From: JBNPEO01 sp050490315
Lineage (GTDB): Bacteria; Actinomycetota; Actinomycetes; Actinomycetales; Micrococcaceae
NCBI RefSeq assembly: GCF_050490315.1
Contig: NZ_JBNPEO010000009.1
Location: 40,189-104,188 of the forward strand
Reading direction: 5' to 3'
DNA length: 64,000 bases
Part shown: positions 9,174 through 18,114 of the stretch, one piece after another
Numbering within the stretch: the first letter of the stretch is position 1
Layout of the letters: each line of letters begins with the position of its first letter
Translations under genes and position numbers: made by a program
The notes under the pieces: generated by a model
Told to the model about the DNA's origin: nothing
Databases searched by the model: none
The model's input: the letters and a program-made list of their open reading frames with translations, nothing else

Positions 9174-11984
9174 CTAGTTGGCGGAGATCTGACGCAGTAC
9201 GTACTGCAAGATGCCGCCGTTGCGGTAGTAGTCCGCTTCACCGGGCGTATCGATGCGCAGTACAGCGTCGAAGGACTTGCTGCTGCCATCCTCTGCGGTT
9301 GCCGTGACCTTCAGAGTCTTGGGGGTGGTGCCGTTGTTCAGCTCCGTCACTCCCTCAACTGCGAACGTCTCGGTGCCGGTCAGGCCCAGCGTTGCTGCGG
9401 ATTCACCCTCCGGGAACTGCAGGGGCAAAACGCCCATGCCGATCAGGTTGGAGCGGTGAATACGTTCGTAGCTCTCAGCCATAACAGCCTTGACGCCCAG
9501 AAGCGCAGTACCCTTAGCTGCCCAGTCACGTGAAGAACCGGAACCGTATTCCTTACCAGCCAAGACCACCAACGGGGTGCCGGCAGCCTGGTAGTTCTGA
9601 GCGGCGTCGTAGACATAAGCCTGCGGGCCGTCAGCTTGGGTGAAGTCGCGAGTGAAACCACCCTCAACTCCATCCAATAGCTGGTTCTTGATGCGGATGT
9701 TCGCGAAGGTACCGCGGATCATCACTTCGTGGTTACCACGGCGAGATCCGTAGGAGTTGAAGTCCTTGCGCTCCACACCGTTGGCCAACAGGTACTGACC
9801 GGCCGGGGTGTCTGACTTGAAGGAACCTGCCGGGGAGATGTGGTCTGTAGTAACAGAGTCACCCAACTTCAACAGCACACGAGCACCGGAGATGTCCTGG
9901 ACCGGAGCAGGCTCAGCGGTCATACCCTCGAAGTACGGGGGCTTCCGAACGTAGGTGGACTTCGGATCCCAAGCAAAGGTGTCGCCTTCAGGGGTGTTGA
10001 GCGCCTTCCAGCGATCGTCACCTTCGAAGACACCCTCGTAACCCTTGGTGAACATGGCCTCGTCGATGGACGAATCGATAACCTGCTGAACCTCAACAGG
10101 GTTCGGCCAAATGTCCTTCAAAAACACGTCGTTGCCGTCAGCGTCCTGGCCAAGTGCATCGGCGTCGAAGTCGAAGTCCATGGAACCAGCCAAGGCGTAG
10201 GCGATAACCAGCGGCGGGGAAGCCAAGTAGTTCATCTTGACGTCCGGGTTGATACGGCCTTCAAAGTTACGGTTACCCGAGAGGACTGCCGTGACGGAGA
10301 GGTCATTGGCCTGAATGGCCTCGGAGATCTCAGACTCAAGCGGACCCGAGTTACCAATACACGTTGCGCAACCGTAGCCAACAATGTAGAAGCCAAGCTT
10401 CTCCAAATACGGAGTGAGGCCCGACTTCTCGTAGTAGTCAGTAACTACCTTTGAACCTGGAGCCACGGAGGTCTTGACCCACGGCTTGGACACGAGGCCC
10501 TTTTCCACTGCGTTGCGAGCAAGCAGAGCTGCTGCCAACATCACCGAGGGGTTGGAGGTGTTGGTGCACGAGGTGATCGAGGCGATGGAAACGGCACCGT
10601 GATCGAGCTCAAACTCGCGGCCGTCTTCAGTCTTGATGTGAACCGGCTTGGACGGACGGCCGTGTGCACCGTTCGCTGCCGAAACGACGCGTGGGGACTC
10701 GGTGGTGTGCGAGTCAGCGTGCGTGAAGGACGGCGAATCCGAAGCCGGGAACGACTCCTCGAGGGATTCGTCAACGCTACCGTCTTCGATTCCAACGTAG
10801 TTGTGGATGTCCTTGCGGAACTGCTCCTTGGCATCGGTGAGCTCAATGCGGTCCTGAGGACGCTTGGGGCCAGAGATGGAGGGAACAACCGTGGACAGGT
10901 CCAGCTCGAGGAACTCGGAGAAACGCAGTTCGCGGGAAGGATCGTGCCACAGGCCCTGTTCCTTCGCGTAGGCCTCTACAAGTGCCACGTTCTCTTCGGA
11001 GCGGCCGGTGAGGCGCAAGTAATCCAAGGTGACGTCGTCGATCGGGAACATAGCAGCCGTGGAACCGAATTCCGGGCTCATGTTACCGATGGTGGCGCGG
11101 TTAGCTAGCGGAACAGCTGCAACACCTTCGCCGTAGAATTCCACAAACTTGCCAACAACGCCGTGCTTACGAAGCATCTCTGTGATGGTCAATACGACGT
11201 CGGTAGCGGTAGCGCCAGCCGGGATGTTACCGGAGAGCTTGAAACCAACAACGCGTGGGATCAACATGGAAACGGGCTGGCCGAGCATTGCTGCCTCGGC
11301 CTCAATGCCACCAACACCCCAGCCCAAAACACCCAGGCCGTTGACCATGGTGGTGTGGGAGTCGGTACCAACGCAGGTATCCGGGTATGCGCGCAAAACG
11401 CCGTCAACCTCGCGGGTCATAACGGTGCGTGCCAAGTACTCGATGTTGACCTGGTGGACAATACCGGTTCCCGGGGGAACTACCTTGAAGTCATCAAACG
11501 CAGTCTGGCCCCAGCGCAGGAACTGGTAACGCTCACCATTGCGCTGGTACTCGATCTCCATGTTGCGCTCAAGCGCGCCAGAGTTACCGAAGACATCGAT
11601 CTGAACCGAGTGGTCAATCACCATTTCAGCCGGAGCCAAGGGGTTAACCCGCTTGGGGTCACCTCCGAGTTCCTTGACCGCTTCACGCATGGTCGCCAGG
11701 TCCACAACACAGGGGACGCCGGTGAAGTCCTGCATGATCACGCGGGCTGGCGTGAACTGGATTTCGGTGTTTGGCTGGGCATCCGGGTCCCAACCGGCCA
11801 AAGCGCGAACGTGGTCGGCCGTGATGTTGGCGCCGTCCTCAGTCCGCAGGAGGTTCTCAAGCAATACCTTGAGGCTGAACGGAAGGCTATCGGCGCCTTC
11901 AACGGAGTTCAACCGGAAAATTTCGTACTCGGATCCGGCTACATTAAGTACGCCTTTTGACCCGAAGCTGTCCACAGTGCTCAT
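9174..11984 (-). CDS. acnA: Aconitate hydratase A
   Basis: Isomerises citrate to isocitrate in the TCA cycle with a [4Fe-4S] cluster. The 936-residue length fits actinobacterial AcnA. Cluster cysteines are visible in SITSCTNTSNPSV and GYGCATCIGNSGPL. The substrate-binding DSHTTMVNGLGVLGWGVGG segment is present, and the swivel domain ends with GSGSSRDWAAKG and ESYERIHRSNLIGMG. An Asp/Ser/His-rich insert (about 400-450, SHTTESPRV region) separates the domains, as in Arthrobacter relatives. GAGAGGAG precedes the ATG. It is monocistronic, with a hairpin after it and a 22-bp palindrome 53 bp upstream. Iron-responsive control is suggested by that site, not shown. Confidence 0.95.
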   Translation of the reverse strand: MSTVDSFGSKGVLNVAGSEYEIFRLNSVEGADSLPFSLKVLLENLLRTEDGANITADHVRALAGWDPDAQPNTEIQFTPARVIMQDFTGVPCVVDLATMREAVKELGGDPKRVNPLAPAEMVIDHSVQIDVFGNSGALERNMEIEYQRNGERYQFLRWGQTAFDDFKVVPPGTGIVHQVNIEYLARTVMTREVDGVLRAYPDTCVGTDSHTTMVNGLGVLGWGVGGIEAEAAMLGQPVSMLIPRVVGFKLSGNIPAGATATDVVLTITEMLRKHGVVGKFVEFYGEGVAAVPLANRATIGNMSPEFGSTAAMFPIDDVTLDYLRLTGRSEENVALVEAYAKEQGLWHDPSRELRFSEFLELDLSTVVPSISGPKRPQDRIELTDAKEQFRKDIHNYVGIEDGSVDESLEESFPASDSPSFTHADSHTTESPRVVSAANGAHGRPSKPVHIKTEDGREFELDHGAVSIASITSCTNTSNPSVMLAAALLARNAVEKGLVSKPWVKTSVAPGSKVVTDYYEKSGLTPYLEKLGFYIVGYGCATCIGNSGPLESEISEAIQANDLSVTAVLSGNRNFEGRINPDVKMNYLASPPLVIAYALAGSMDFDFDADALGQDADGNDVFLKDIWPNPVEVQQVIDSSIDEAMFTKGYEGVFEGDDRWKALNTPEGDTFAWDPKSTYVRKPPYFEGMTAEPAPVQDISGARVLLKLGDSVTTDHISPAGSFKSDTPAGQYLLANGVERKDFNSYGSRRGNHEVMIRGTFANIRIKNQLLDGVEGGFTRDFTQADGPQAYVYDAAQNYQAAGTPLVVLAGKEYGSGSSRDWAAKGTALLGVKAVMAESYERIHRSNLIGMGVLPLQFPEGESAATLGLTGTETFAVEGVTELNNGTTPKTLKVTATAEDGSSKSFDAVLRIDTPGEADYYRNGGILQYVLRQISAN

Positions 11985-12036
11985 CGCAGGACTCCTCTCG
12001 CAACAGTTTCATCTTTGTCTGGCAGATCACCACGTG

Positions 12037-12058
12037 CTAGTTAGGTTTACCTAACTAG
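12037..12058. promoter_or_regulatory. 22-bp palindrome upstream of acnA, possible IdeR/DtxR-type or other operator
   Basis: Perfect 10-bp arms (CTAGTTAGGT/ACCTAACTAG) around a TT centre lie 53 bp before the acnA start and overlap the last codons of the methyltransferase gene. Aligned from 12041, 14 of 19 positions agree with the DtxR/IdeR consensus TTAGGTTAGSCTAACCTAA. The two half-sites are closer together than in a canonical iron box, so another repressor is possible. Confidence 0.45.
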
Positions 12059-13385
12059 ATGCCGGTAGCAGCAACGCGACCGTCTCCACGTGATGCGTAT
12101 TCGGATAAAGGTCAAACGCACGCAACTGCGCTAGCTTCCACCCCGCATTGCGGAAGTAGCCTAGGTCACGAGCGAAGGAAGCCGGATCACATGCCACATA
12201 GGCAATGGCCCGTGGTGAACTCGCAATAAGTTGCTTTACCACTTGTGTACCAGCACCCGCGCGGGGCGGGTCAAGAACAATGGCATCGAATGCGCGAGGT
12301 TGGCGCCGCAACACACTCTCAACTCTGCCCTGCACAATCTCCACTTGAGGAATTCCATGGAGATTTTTGCGAGCATCCCGGCTGGCGCCTGGTGCACCCT
12401 CCACTGATAGCACCGCACCGCTCTCCCCCACCGCTTGGGCCAACGGTGCCGTGAATAAACCAGCCCCCGCATACAGGTCCGCCACGTTCGCACCCGGGGT
12501 GAGATAGCCGCCGTCGTTCAAGAATTCTTGAACCGCCCCGGAGAGCGTCTGCGGAGCCCGGCGGTGGATCTGCCAAAACCCTTCGCCAGTCACGCGGTAT
12601 TCATGAGAACCCACTGACTCGCTCAGCCAGGTACGGCCGCGCAGCCGCAAGGTTTCACTCCCGCCCGGGTTGAACGTGGCAACCGAAGCCGCTGGATCAA
12701 TGCCGGCGAGAATCGCCGAGAGTCGTTTGGCCGAAGTTCCCGGCGCCGGATTCAGCAGCACCAGCGGTGCACTGCCGTTAGCCGGCGCAGCCACTTCAAT
12801 GCGCTCAATTCCGTTTAAGTCCAGTTCCCACAAACGCAAAGCATTAATCTGCTCTGAAGCGAGAGGCATTTCTTGAACCGGAATAATGCGATCCGAACGG
12901 TGCGCGTGCATTCCTAGGCGCCCATCTCGGCCCACGGCGTAGCTCGCCCGCGTACGCCAATGCAGGCCGTCCTCGCCAGCGCCAGGAATCTCCACGGCTT
13001 CTACTTCCACGGAAGTTTCGAGCCCTGCCAAGCGCTGAAGTTGCTCGGCAATCACCGTGGCCTTGAGCTCACGCTGTACGGAAAGTTCAATGTGCCCAAA
13101 TTCTGCGCCACCCACCGCTGGCACGCGGCGTCCGGCGGCAGCAAGGGCATCTGCTGGAGCCCAAAAGTGTTCGCGTCGTCCGGGGGCAGCGTCAAGGACC
13201 TCCACAACGTCGGCACGCCAGAACTTGGCGTCCTCCGAGGAGTCAGTCAGCCGCGCCATCACCCGTTCGCCGGGGAGCCCATGGCGGACAAAAATCACGC
13301 GACCTTCGTAACGCGCCACAAAGTGCCCGCCGTGTGCAACCGGGCCCACGGTCAGTTCCACGGTGCGGCCTTGAGCTTGGGTCAT
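12051..13385 (-). CDS. Class I SAM-dependent RNA (uracil-5-)methyltransferase, TrmA/RlmCD family
   Basis: Predicted to methylate C5 of uridine in tRNA or rRNA. It has an N-terminal TRAM RNA-binding domain (about residues 1-65), a SAM-binding motif NVADLYAGAGLF near residue 300, the DPPRAGAG motif, and YVACDPASFARDL containing the catalytic cysteine. The iron-sulfur cysteines of E. coli RlmD are not present, as is common in actinobacterial members. It has 444 residues. The start overlaps the stop of the upstream transporter by ATGA, a gene pair also known from mycobacteria (Rv2690c-Rv2689c). Substrate site unknown. Confidence 0.88.
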   Translation of the reverse strand: MTQAQGRTVELTVGPVAHGGHFVARYEGRVIFVRHGLPGERVMARLTDSSEDAKFWRADVVEVLDAAPGRREHFWAPADALAAAGRRVPAVGGAEFGHIELSVQRELKATVIAEQLQRLAGLETSVEVEAVEIPGAGEDGLHWRTRASYAVGRDGRLGMHAHRSDRIIPVQEMPLASEQINALRLWELDLNGIERIEVAAPANGSAPLVLLNPAPGTSAKRLSAILAGIDPAASVATFNPGGSETLRLRGRTWLSESVGSHEYRVTGEGFWQIHRRAPQTLSGAVQEFLNDGGYLTPGANVADLYAGAGLFTAPLAQAVGESGAVLSVEGAPGASRDARKNLHGIPQVEIVQGRVESVLRRQPRAFDAIVLDPPRAGAGTQVVKQLIASSPRAIAYVACDPASFARDLGYFRNAGWKLAQLRAFDLYPNTHHVETVALLLPASS

Positions 13386-15358
13386 TTAAGTGCCTGCAGT
13401 TTCTTTGCCTCTTCCGATGATTTCAGCTGCCATGGCACGCTGGCCACCATCACTCCGGGTTCGAAGTGCAGCCTGGTTTTGATTCGAAGCGCAGTCTGGT
13501 TGTGGACGAGTTGCTCCCACCACTTTCCAACTACGTATTCGGGGATGTAAACAACAATGAGGTCCCGGGGCGAGTCGCGGCGCATATTGGTCACGTACTC
13601 CATGATGGGAGTGATCGTGTCGCGGTAGGGGCTCGCGAGGACTGTCAGCGGAACCGGGATCTTGAGTTTTTCCCAGTCGCTGAGTGTGCGTTGGGTCTCC
13701 TCCGGTGTGATGTCCACAATGATTGCGTCCAACCGCGAAGGGCGTGAAGCCCTGGCATAGGCCAAGGCCCGCAGAACCGGTTTACGGACGTGGGAAACCA
13801 ATAACACGGCGTGGACACGTGAGGGCAGGGCCCGTGGTGAGGAATCCTCGTCAACGGAGAGTTCCTTGGCCACGTTGTCATAGTGGGCCTTGATGCTCCA
13901 CATAATCAAAAAGAGGATAAACATTGCCAACAGTGCGATCCAGGCACCTTGTTCAAACTTGGTGATCAGGACAATGACGAGCACCAACGCGGTCATTCCA
14001 AAACCGATCATGTTGATGGTGCGGGACTTGATCATTCGCCGGCGCAGTGATTTGTCCTTAACGCGGCGCAATTCCCGGCCCCAGTGCCGGATCATGCCCA
14101 GCTGGCTGGCCGTAAAGGAAATAAACACTCCAACGATGTACAGCTGGATGAGTTTAGTGACGTCCGCGTTGAAGGCCAAGATCAGGACCAAAGCCCCGCC
14201 AGCCAAGGCTAGGACACCGTTGCTGTAGGCCAGCCTGTCGCCTCGGGTACGCAATTGACGCGGGAGGTAGCCATCCTCCGCCAGGATGGACCCCAAAACT
14301 GGGAAGCCGTTGAACGCAGTGTTGGAGGCAAAAACCAGAATGATGCCAGTTGCGGCCACCACAATGTAAAACGGGATTGACCCTGCGCCAAAAACTGTCT
14401 GCGCAATCTGGCTAATGGCCGGATTCTGGATGTACCCCTCGGGAAGCGGCTTGCCGTTGAGCAAGAATTCCTTGGCCGGGTCTAGAACAATGTGCACTTT
14501 GGTGGCGTTGGCCAAGTACAGAATTCCCGCGAGCATCGCAGCGGCAAGGGCGCCAAGCAGCAGCAAGGTGGTGGCTGCGTTTTTGCTCTTGGGCTTTTGA
14601 AAGTTGGGTACACCGTTGCTGATGGCTTCAACGCCCGTCAGGGCTGCCGCACCAGAGGAGAATGCCCGCAGCAACAAAAACGCGCCAGCCAATCCAACAA
14701 GGCCCTCGTCAAAGCCGGGTGAGGGAACAATTTCAAACGCTGCTGACGGTGCCTGGCCCAAACTCCCGGTCAGGGCTTGAATGATACCTATAACGGTCAT
14801 CCCCAATATGGACGCCATAAAAATGTAGGTGGGAACAGCAAATACTGTTCCTGCTTCCTTGATACCGCGCAGGTTCACAAGCGCCAAAATAACGACGCCG
14901 ATAGTCGCTATCATCGCTTGCTGCCCGTGAAGTATGGGCACGGCCGTTGTCAGATACGCTGCCGCAGACGACATGGACACAGCCACCGTCAGGACGTAGT
15001 CCACTAAAAGTGCCGAGGCCACCGTCAAGCCGGCATATTTGCCAAGGTTGACGTTCGCGATCTCGTAATCACCACCACCGGAAGGATAGGCATGAACGTT
15101 TTGGCGATAGGACGCAACAACCGTCAGCAGTACCACCATCACTGCCAGACCCACCAAGGGTGAGAACGCCACAGCCCCCACACCAGCGAGGGCTAGGGTC
15201 AGCAGAATCTCGTCCGGGGCATAAGCCACCGATGACAAGGCGTCAGAAGCAAAAATCGGCAAGGCGATCCGCTTGGGCAGGAGGGTGTGCGCCAACCTGT
15301 CATTGCGGAACGGCCGCCCAACGAGGACGCGTTTAATAGCGTTCAATAGTGAGAGCAC
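13382..15358 (-). CDS. APC-superfamily transporter, KimA-like (probable potassium importer)
   Basis: Integral membrane protein of the APC superfamily with about 12 hydrophobic segments between residues 30 and 500 and a cytosolic C-terminal domain (about 520-658, starting near RVHAVLLVSHVRKP). The LPKRIALPIFASDALSSVAYAPDEIL start, the SGGGDYEIANVNLG segment and the soluble tail resemble KimA (YdaO), a high-affinity K+/H+ symporter of Firmicutes. The divergent TrkA/RCK pair supports a potassium role. I place the start at GTG 15358: a consensus-like promoter ends exactly 7 nt upstream and no ribosome site is seen, which indicates a leaderless mRNA. The frame stays open to GTG 15478, which lacks a ribosome site. 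Amino-acid transport is the alternative. Confidence 0.82.
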   Translation of the reverse strand: MLSLLNAIKRVLVGRPFRNDRLAHTLLPKRIALPIFASDALSSVAYAPDEILLTLALAGVGAVAFSPLVGLAVMVVLLTVVASYRQNVHAYPSGGGDYEIANVNLGKYAGLTVASALLVDYVLTVAVSMSSAAAYLTTAVPILHGQQAMIATIGVVILALVNLRGIKEAGTVFAVPTYIFMASILGMTVIGIIQALTGSLGQAPSAAFEIVPSPGFDEGLVGLAGAFLLLRAFSSGAAALTGVEAISNGVPNFQKPKSKNAATTLLLLGALAAAMLAGILYLANATKVHIVLDPAKEFLLNGKPLPEGYIQNPAISQIAQTVFGAGSIPFYIVVAATGIILVFASNTAFNGFPVLGSILAEDGYLPRQLRTRGDRLAYSNGVLALAGGALVLILAFNADVTKLIQLYIVGVFISFTASQLGMIRHWGRELRRVKDKSLRRRMIKSRTINMIGFGMTALVLVIVLITKFEQGAWIALLAMFILFLIMWSIKAHYDNVAKELSVDEDSSPRALPSRVHAVLLVSHVRKPVLRALAYARASRPSRLDAIIVDITPEETQRTLSDWEKLKIPVPLTVLASPYRDTITPIMEYVTNMRRDSPRDLIVVYIPEYVVGKWWEQLVHNQTALRIKTRLHFEPGVMVASVPWQLKSSEEAKKLQALK

Positions 15359-15394
15359 CTGACTAAAGTTAGTCGTCTTGCGGGCCAATGTCAT
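15359..15394 (-). promoter_or_regulatory. Promoter for a leaderless transcript of the KimA-like gene
   Basis: On the minus strand, ATGACA (15394-15389), a 17-bp spacer, TAACTT (15371-15366) and 7 nt lead directly to GTG at 15358. The -10 sits inside the dyad GACTAA-ag-TTAGTC (15361-15374), which could be an operator. Confidence 0.5.
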
Positions 15395-15527
15395 GAATTG
15401 GGTCGCCGCCGGTAGATTAGACCCAGCTATTGCCCCAGCATTTGTATGTTTTAGCAGCGAATGTGGTGGCGTGGACACGCCGGGGTGGGCGGACTAACAG
15501 TGGCGTATAGACAGTAAGGATTCCCAA

Positions 15528-16202
15528 GTGGCACATTTTGTGATCATGGGTTGTGGCCGGGTGGGTGCAACACTGGCGCACACCCTCGAAGACGCGGGCC
15601 ATTCGGTAGCCATCATCGATCAAGATGACCGAGCCTTCCGCCGGCTACGAGGCGGATTTAGTGGACGCAAAGTAACAGGCGTTGGGTTTGACCGTGAAAC
15701 GCTCAAACAAGCTGGTGTTGAAGAGGCCTACGCCTTTGCAGCTGTCTCTTCAGGCGACAACTCCAATATTCTGGCCACTCGCGTTGCCCGCGAAACGTTT
15801 CATGTCCCTCACGTTGTAGCCCGAATCTACGATCCAGGGCGGGCCGAGATTTACCAGCGACTTGGTATCCCCACGGTGGCTGCTGTGCGCTGGAGCGCCG
15901 ACCAGGTGCTCCGCCGGATTCTTCCCGAGCAGACCATCACCGGGGACTTCCGTGAACCTTCGGGCCGCCTGATGTTGGCGGAAATGCAGCTCCACGAAGA
16001 CTGGCAAGGTCACCGCCTGAGCCAAATCGAGGCTGCTGGAGGAATTCGAATTGCTTACCTAACCCGCTTTGGTGAGGGCGTGATGGTTGACCCCGCTGGC
16101 AGTTATCAAGAAGGCGACACCATCCACGCAATCGTCCCCGTTGACGGTTTGGACCATGCGTCCCACCAATTGGCTAAGGCTCCCGCCAAGGAGGAACAGT
16201 GA
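15528..16202 (+). CDS. TrkA-family potassium uptake regulatory protein (RCK domains), CeoB-like
   Basis: Cytosolic gating subunit of a K+ transporter. The 224-residue protein has an RCK_N Rossmann domain (VIMGCGRVGATLAHTLEDAGHSVAIID, the GxGxxG plus acidic residue of NAD(H) binding) and an RCK_C domain from about residue 135 (FREPSGRLMLAEMQLHEDW onward). The GTG start has AAGGA at 15516-15520. It overlaps the next trkA-like gene by GTGA. The pair matches mycobacterial ceoB-ceoC and is divergent from the KimA-like gene, with no Trk/Ktr pore protein in sight. Confidence 0.88.
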   Translation: MAHFVIMGCGRVGATLAHTLEDAGHSVAIIDQDDRAFRRLRGGFSGRKVTGVGFDRETLKQAGVEEAYAFAAVSSGDNSNILATRVARETFHVPHVVARIYDPGRAEIYQRLGIPTVAAVRWSADQVLRRILPEQTITGDFREPSGRLMLAEMQLHEDWQGHRLSQIEAAGGIRIAYLTRFGEGVMVDPAGSYQEGDTIHAIVPVDGLDHASHQLAKAPAKEEQ

Positions 16203-16948
16203 AAGTTGTGATCGTAGGGGCGGGAAGCGTTGGCTGCTCCATTGCCCGTGAGCTGCTCATCAACAAGCACCAAATTCTTTTGATCGATGAGAAGCCCGAA
16301 GTCATTGGCCGCAGCGGACTGCGCGGGGCCCACTGGCTGGTTGGCGATGCTTGCGAACTGAGCACACTCAAGGACGCAAAGCTTGAAGAAGCGGACGTTG
16401 TTGTTTCGGCTACCGGTGACGACAAGGTCAACCTGGTGGTTTCCTTGCTGGCCAAAACCGAATTCGGTGTGGGCCGCACCGTGGGCCGTGTTAACAACCC
16501 CAAAAATGACTGGATGTTTGACGACTCTTGGGGTGTAGACGTTGCAGTGAACACACCGCAGTTGATGACAGCACTAGTTGAGGAAGCCGTGGAGATTGGT
16601 GACTTGGTGCGCCTGCTCACCCTCCAAACCGGTGTTTCCTCCCTTGTGGAATTCACGGTTCCGCACGATTCGCACTTGATTGGCAAAACTGTTGGTGGCA
16701 TCGAGTGGCCGCTCGATGCCACCCTCGTGGCTATTTTGCGTGACCAAGCGCCCATTACGCCCAGCCTTGATGACGTCCTAGAGGGTGGAGATGAGCTGTT
16801 CCTCGTTACCACCATTGCGGCCGAGGACGGGCTGCGGAAACTTCTCGCCGCCAGTATCAACGAGGACGACGAGCCTCGGGCAGTTGCGCCAGACGCCACC
16901 TTGGCTGAAGATCCCCAAACCCCTGAGGACGACGGCTTCGACGGCTAG
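16199..16948 (+). CDS. TrkA-family potassium uptake regulatory protein (RCK domains), CeoC-like
   Basis: Second RCK protein, 249 residues, with KVVIVGAGSVGCSIARELL binding NAD(H) and an RCK_C domain from about residue 140 (LQTGVSSLVEFTVPHDSHLIGK). A 25-residue acidic tail (EDDEPRAVAPDATLAEDPQ) extends past the RCK_C fold. Start GTG overlaps the preceding stop. It probably hetero-assembles with the upstream RCK protein. A hairpin follows the stop. Confidence 0.88.
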   Translation: MKVVIVGAGSVGCSIARELLINKHQILLIDEKPEVIGRSGLRGAHWLVGDACELSTLKDAKLEEADVVVSATGDDKVNLVVSLLAKTEFGVGRTVGRVNNPKNDWMFDDSWGVDVAVNTPQLMTALVEEAVEIGDLVRLLTLQTGVSSLVEFTVPHDSHLIGKTVGGIEWPLDATLVAILRDQAPITPSLDDVLEGGDELFLVTTIAAEDGLRKLLAASINEDDEPRAVAPDATLAEDPQTPEDDGFDG

Positions 16949-16968
16949 ATTCGCCAGTCCCGGTAGCG

Positions 16969-17014
16969 CTACGGCGCCGTGTCGCCTTCAGGGCGAGCGG
17001 CGCCGTAGTTCTTT
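16969..17014. terminator. Hairpin terminator between convergent trkA-like and DUF3159 genes
   Basis: Perfect 11-bp arms (CTACGGCGCCG, 16969-16979, with 16998-17008), an inner TCGCC/GGCGA stem, and TTCTTT after it on the plus strand. It is followed by short repeats of TTCTTTAAG at 17009-17045. Confidence 0.8.
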
Positions 17015-17034
17015 AAGCTCTAGTTCTTTAAGTT

Positions 17035-17760
17035 CTAGCTCTTTGTCGACTCGTCGTATTTAGCAGCCTCGTCGCGGGTAAGGATCCATGCCACCCACAA
17101 ACCCAATATGTACAGCGGTGCACCCATCAAAAGGCGGGTTGTCCCCAGCGCCGCTAGTCCGGCGTCGCCCATCAAGTAGAGCGGAACCTGGACAGCTAGG
17201 CGCAAGGCCAGTACAGCAACGATGATCCACGTGCCCCATTGATAGGCGCGAACACGTAGTGGGTTCTTGCGCCACTCAATGCCCTCATTGCGGATAAAAC
17301 CAAACAACAAGCCAGCAACCGGCCACTTCACAGCAATTGAAATCACCATCGCAACGATGTACGCGCTATTAGTCAGGAAGCCGGGAAGATAAAAGTCCGC
17401 AGCCTTACCGGTGCTGTTGGCGAACCACGCAGAAATTCCGACGCCGATAATTCCGGCAAGCGCTTGGGTCACCGGGCGCCGTTGGACCAGCCGGATCACT
17501 GTGAACACGGCGGAGACAGCAAGAGCGGCGATCAACGAGACCGGCAAAGCATGGCTGATAGTAAAAGCCACCAAAAACACCAAACCCGGCACAATGCTTT
17601 CAGCGATACCCTGCACACCACCGGCGGCATGCATCATGTCGATTTGGCCATCGGCCTTACGCTTTATTCCTGCCTTTTGGGCATATCCACTAGCGGTCTG
17701 GGCAAATGCGGATTCAGGTTCGTTGGGCGCGGTAGTTTGCGGATCGTTGTGGGCATTCAC
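17035..17760 (-). CDS. DUF3159 family membrane protein
   Basis: 241-residue integral membrane protein with about six hydrophobic segments after a soluble N-terminus of about 45 residues. The GGVQGIAESIVPGLVFLVAF start and the GWNP/EWRKNPLRVRAYQWGTW region are characteristic of DUF3159, an actinobacterial family of unknown function (mycobacterial Rv2693c type). It starts directly after the OB-fold gene stop (no gap) and is in the same minus-strand run as DUF3710 and dut. Confidence 0.85.
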   Translation of the reverse strand: MNAHNDPQTTAPNEPESAFAQTASGYAQKAGIKRKADGQIDMMHAAGGVQGIAESIVPGLVFLVAFTISHALPVSLIAALAVSAVFTVIRLVQRRPVTQALAGIIGVGISAWFANSTGKAADFYLPGFLTNSAYIVAMVISIAVKWPVAGLLFGFIRNEGIEWRKNPLRVRAYQWGTWIIVAVLALRLAVQVPLYLMGDAGLAALGTTRLLMGAPLYILGLWVAWILTRDEAAKYDESTKS

Positions 17761-18114
17761 TTAGTGCTCCTGGTGGGCCAAAATCTCGTACCGCGGGTTG
17801 AAAATTGTTGGGATCGAATCATTGTGAGAGACCATACCCTCAAAACGAATCTGAGTGCCCGGGTCAATCCCTCGCACCCTGCGCCGTCCGAGCCACACAA
17901 GTTTCACCCGGTTTGTCCGCTTGGTCTTGAGTTCGTTGGCTGTTTTTCCTTCATCGAGGTCAACCACAATGGCGGTAAAAACTGGCGTTGCCGTCCATGG
18001 GGCGAATGTGACCGATTCGATGTACCCACGGCACCTCGCCCGTCCCCGCTCCGGCAATTGGGCCACAGTAGAGAAATCGGCTCCGCCAAAGGCATACGCA
18101 GCGTGATTAGCCAA
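17761..18114 (-). CDS. OB-fold nucleic-acid-binding domain protein
   Basis: 117-residue protein with a beta-rich core ARCRGYIESVTFAPW ... FTAIVVDL ... VKLVWLGRRRVRGIDPGTQIRFEG, the pattern of an OB-fold as in RecG wedge or tRNA-anticodon binding folds. It corresponds in context to mycobacterial Rv2694c. The start overlaps the end of the DUF3710 gene by 8 bp. Nucleic-acid binding is inferred from the fold only. Confidence 0.82.
   Translation of the reverse strand: MANHAAYAFGGADFSTVAQLPERGRARCRGYIESVTFAPWTATPVFTAIVVDLDEGKTANELKTKRTNRVKLVWLGRRRVRGIDPGTQIRFEGMVSHNDSIPTIFNPRYEILAHQEH

Noticed and set aside
11163..11960. 265-residue open frame antisense to acnA
   Set aside because: Same reason: mirror of strongly biased codons in aconitase.
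15359..15527. Possible c-di-AMP (ydaO) riboswitch before the KimA-like gene
   Set aside because: The region is short and lacks the conserved riboswitch segments; the predicted transcript is leaderless.
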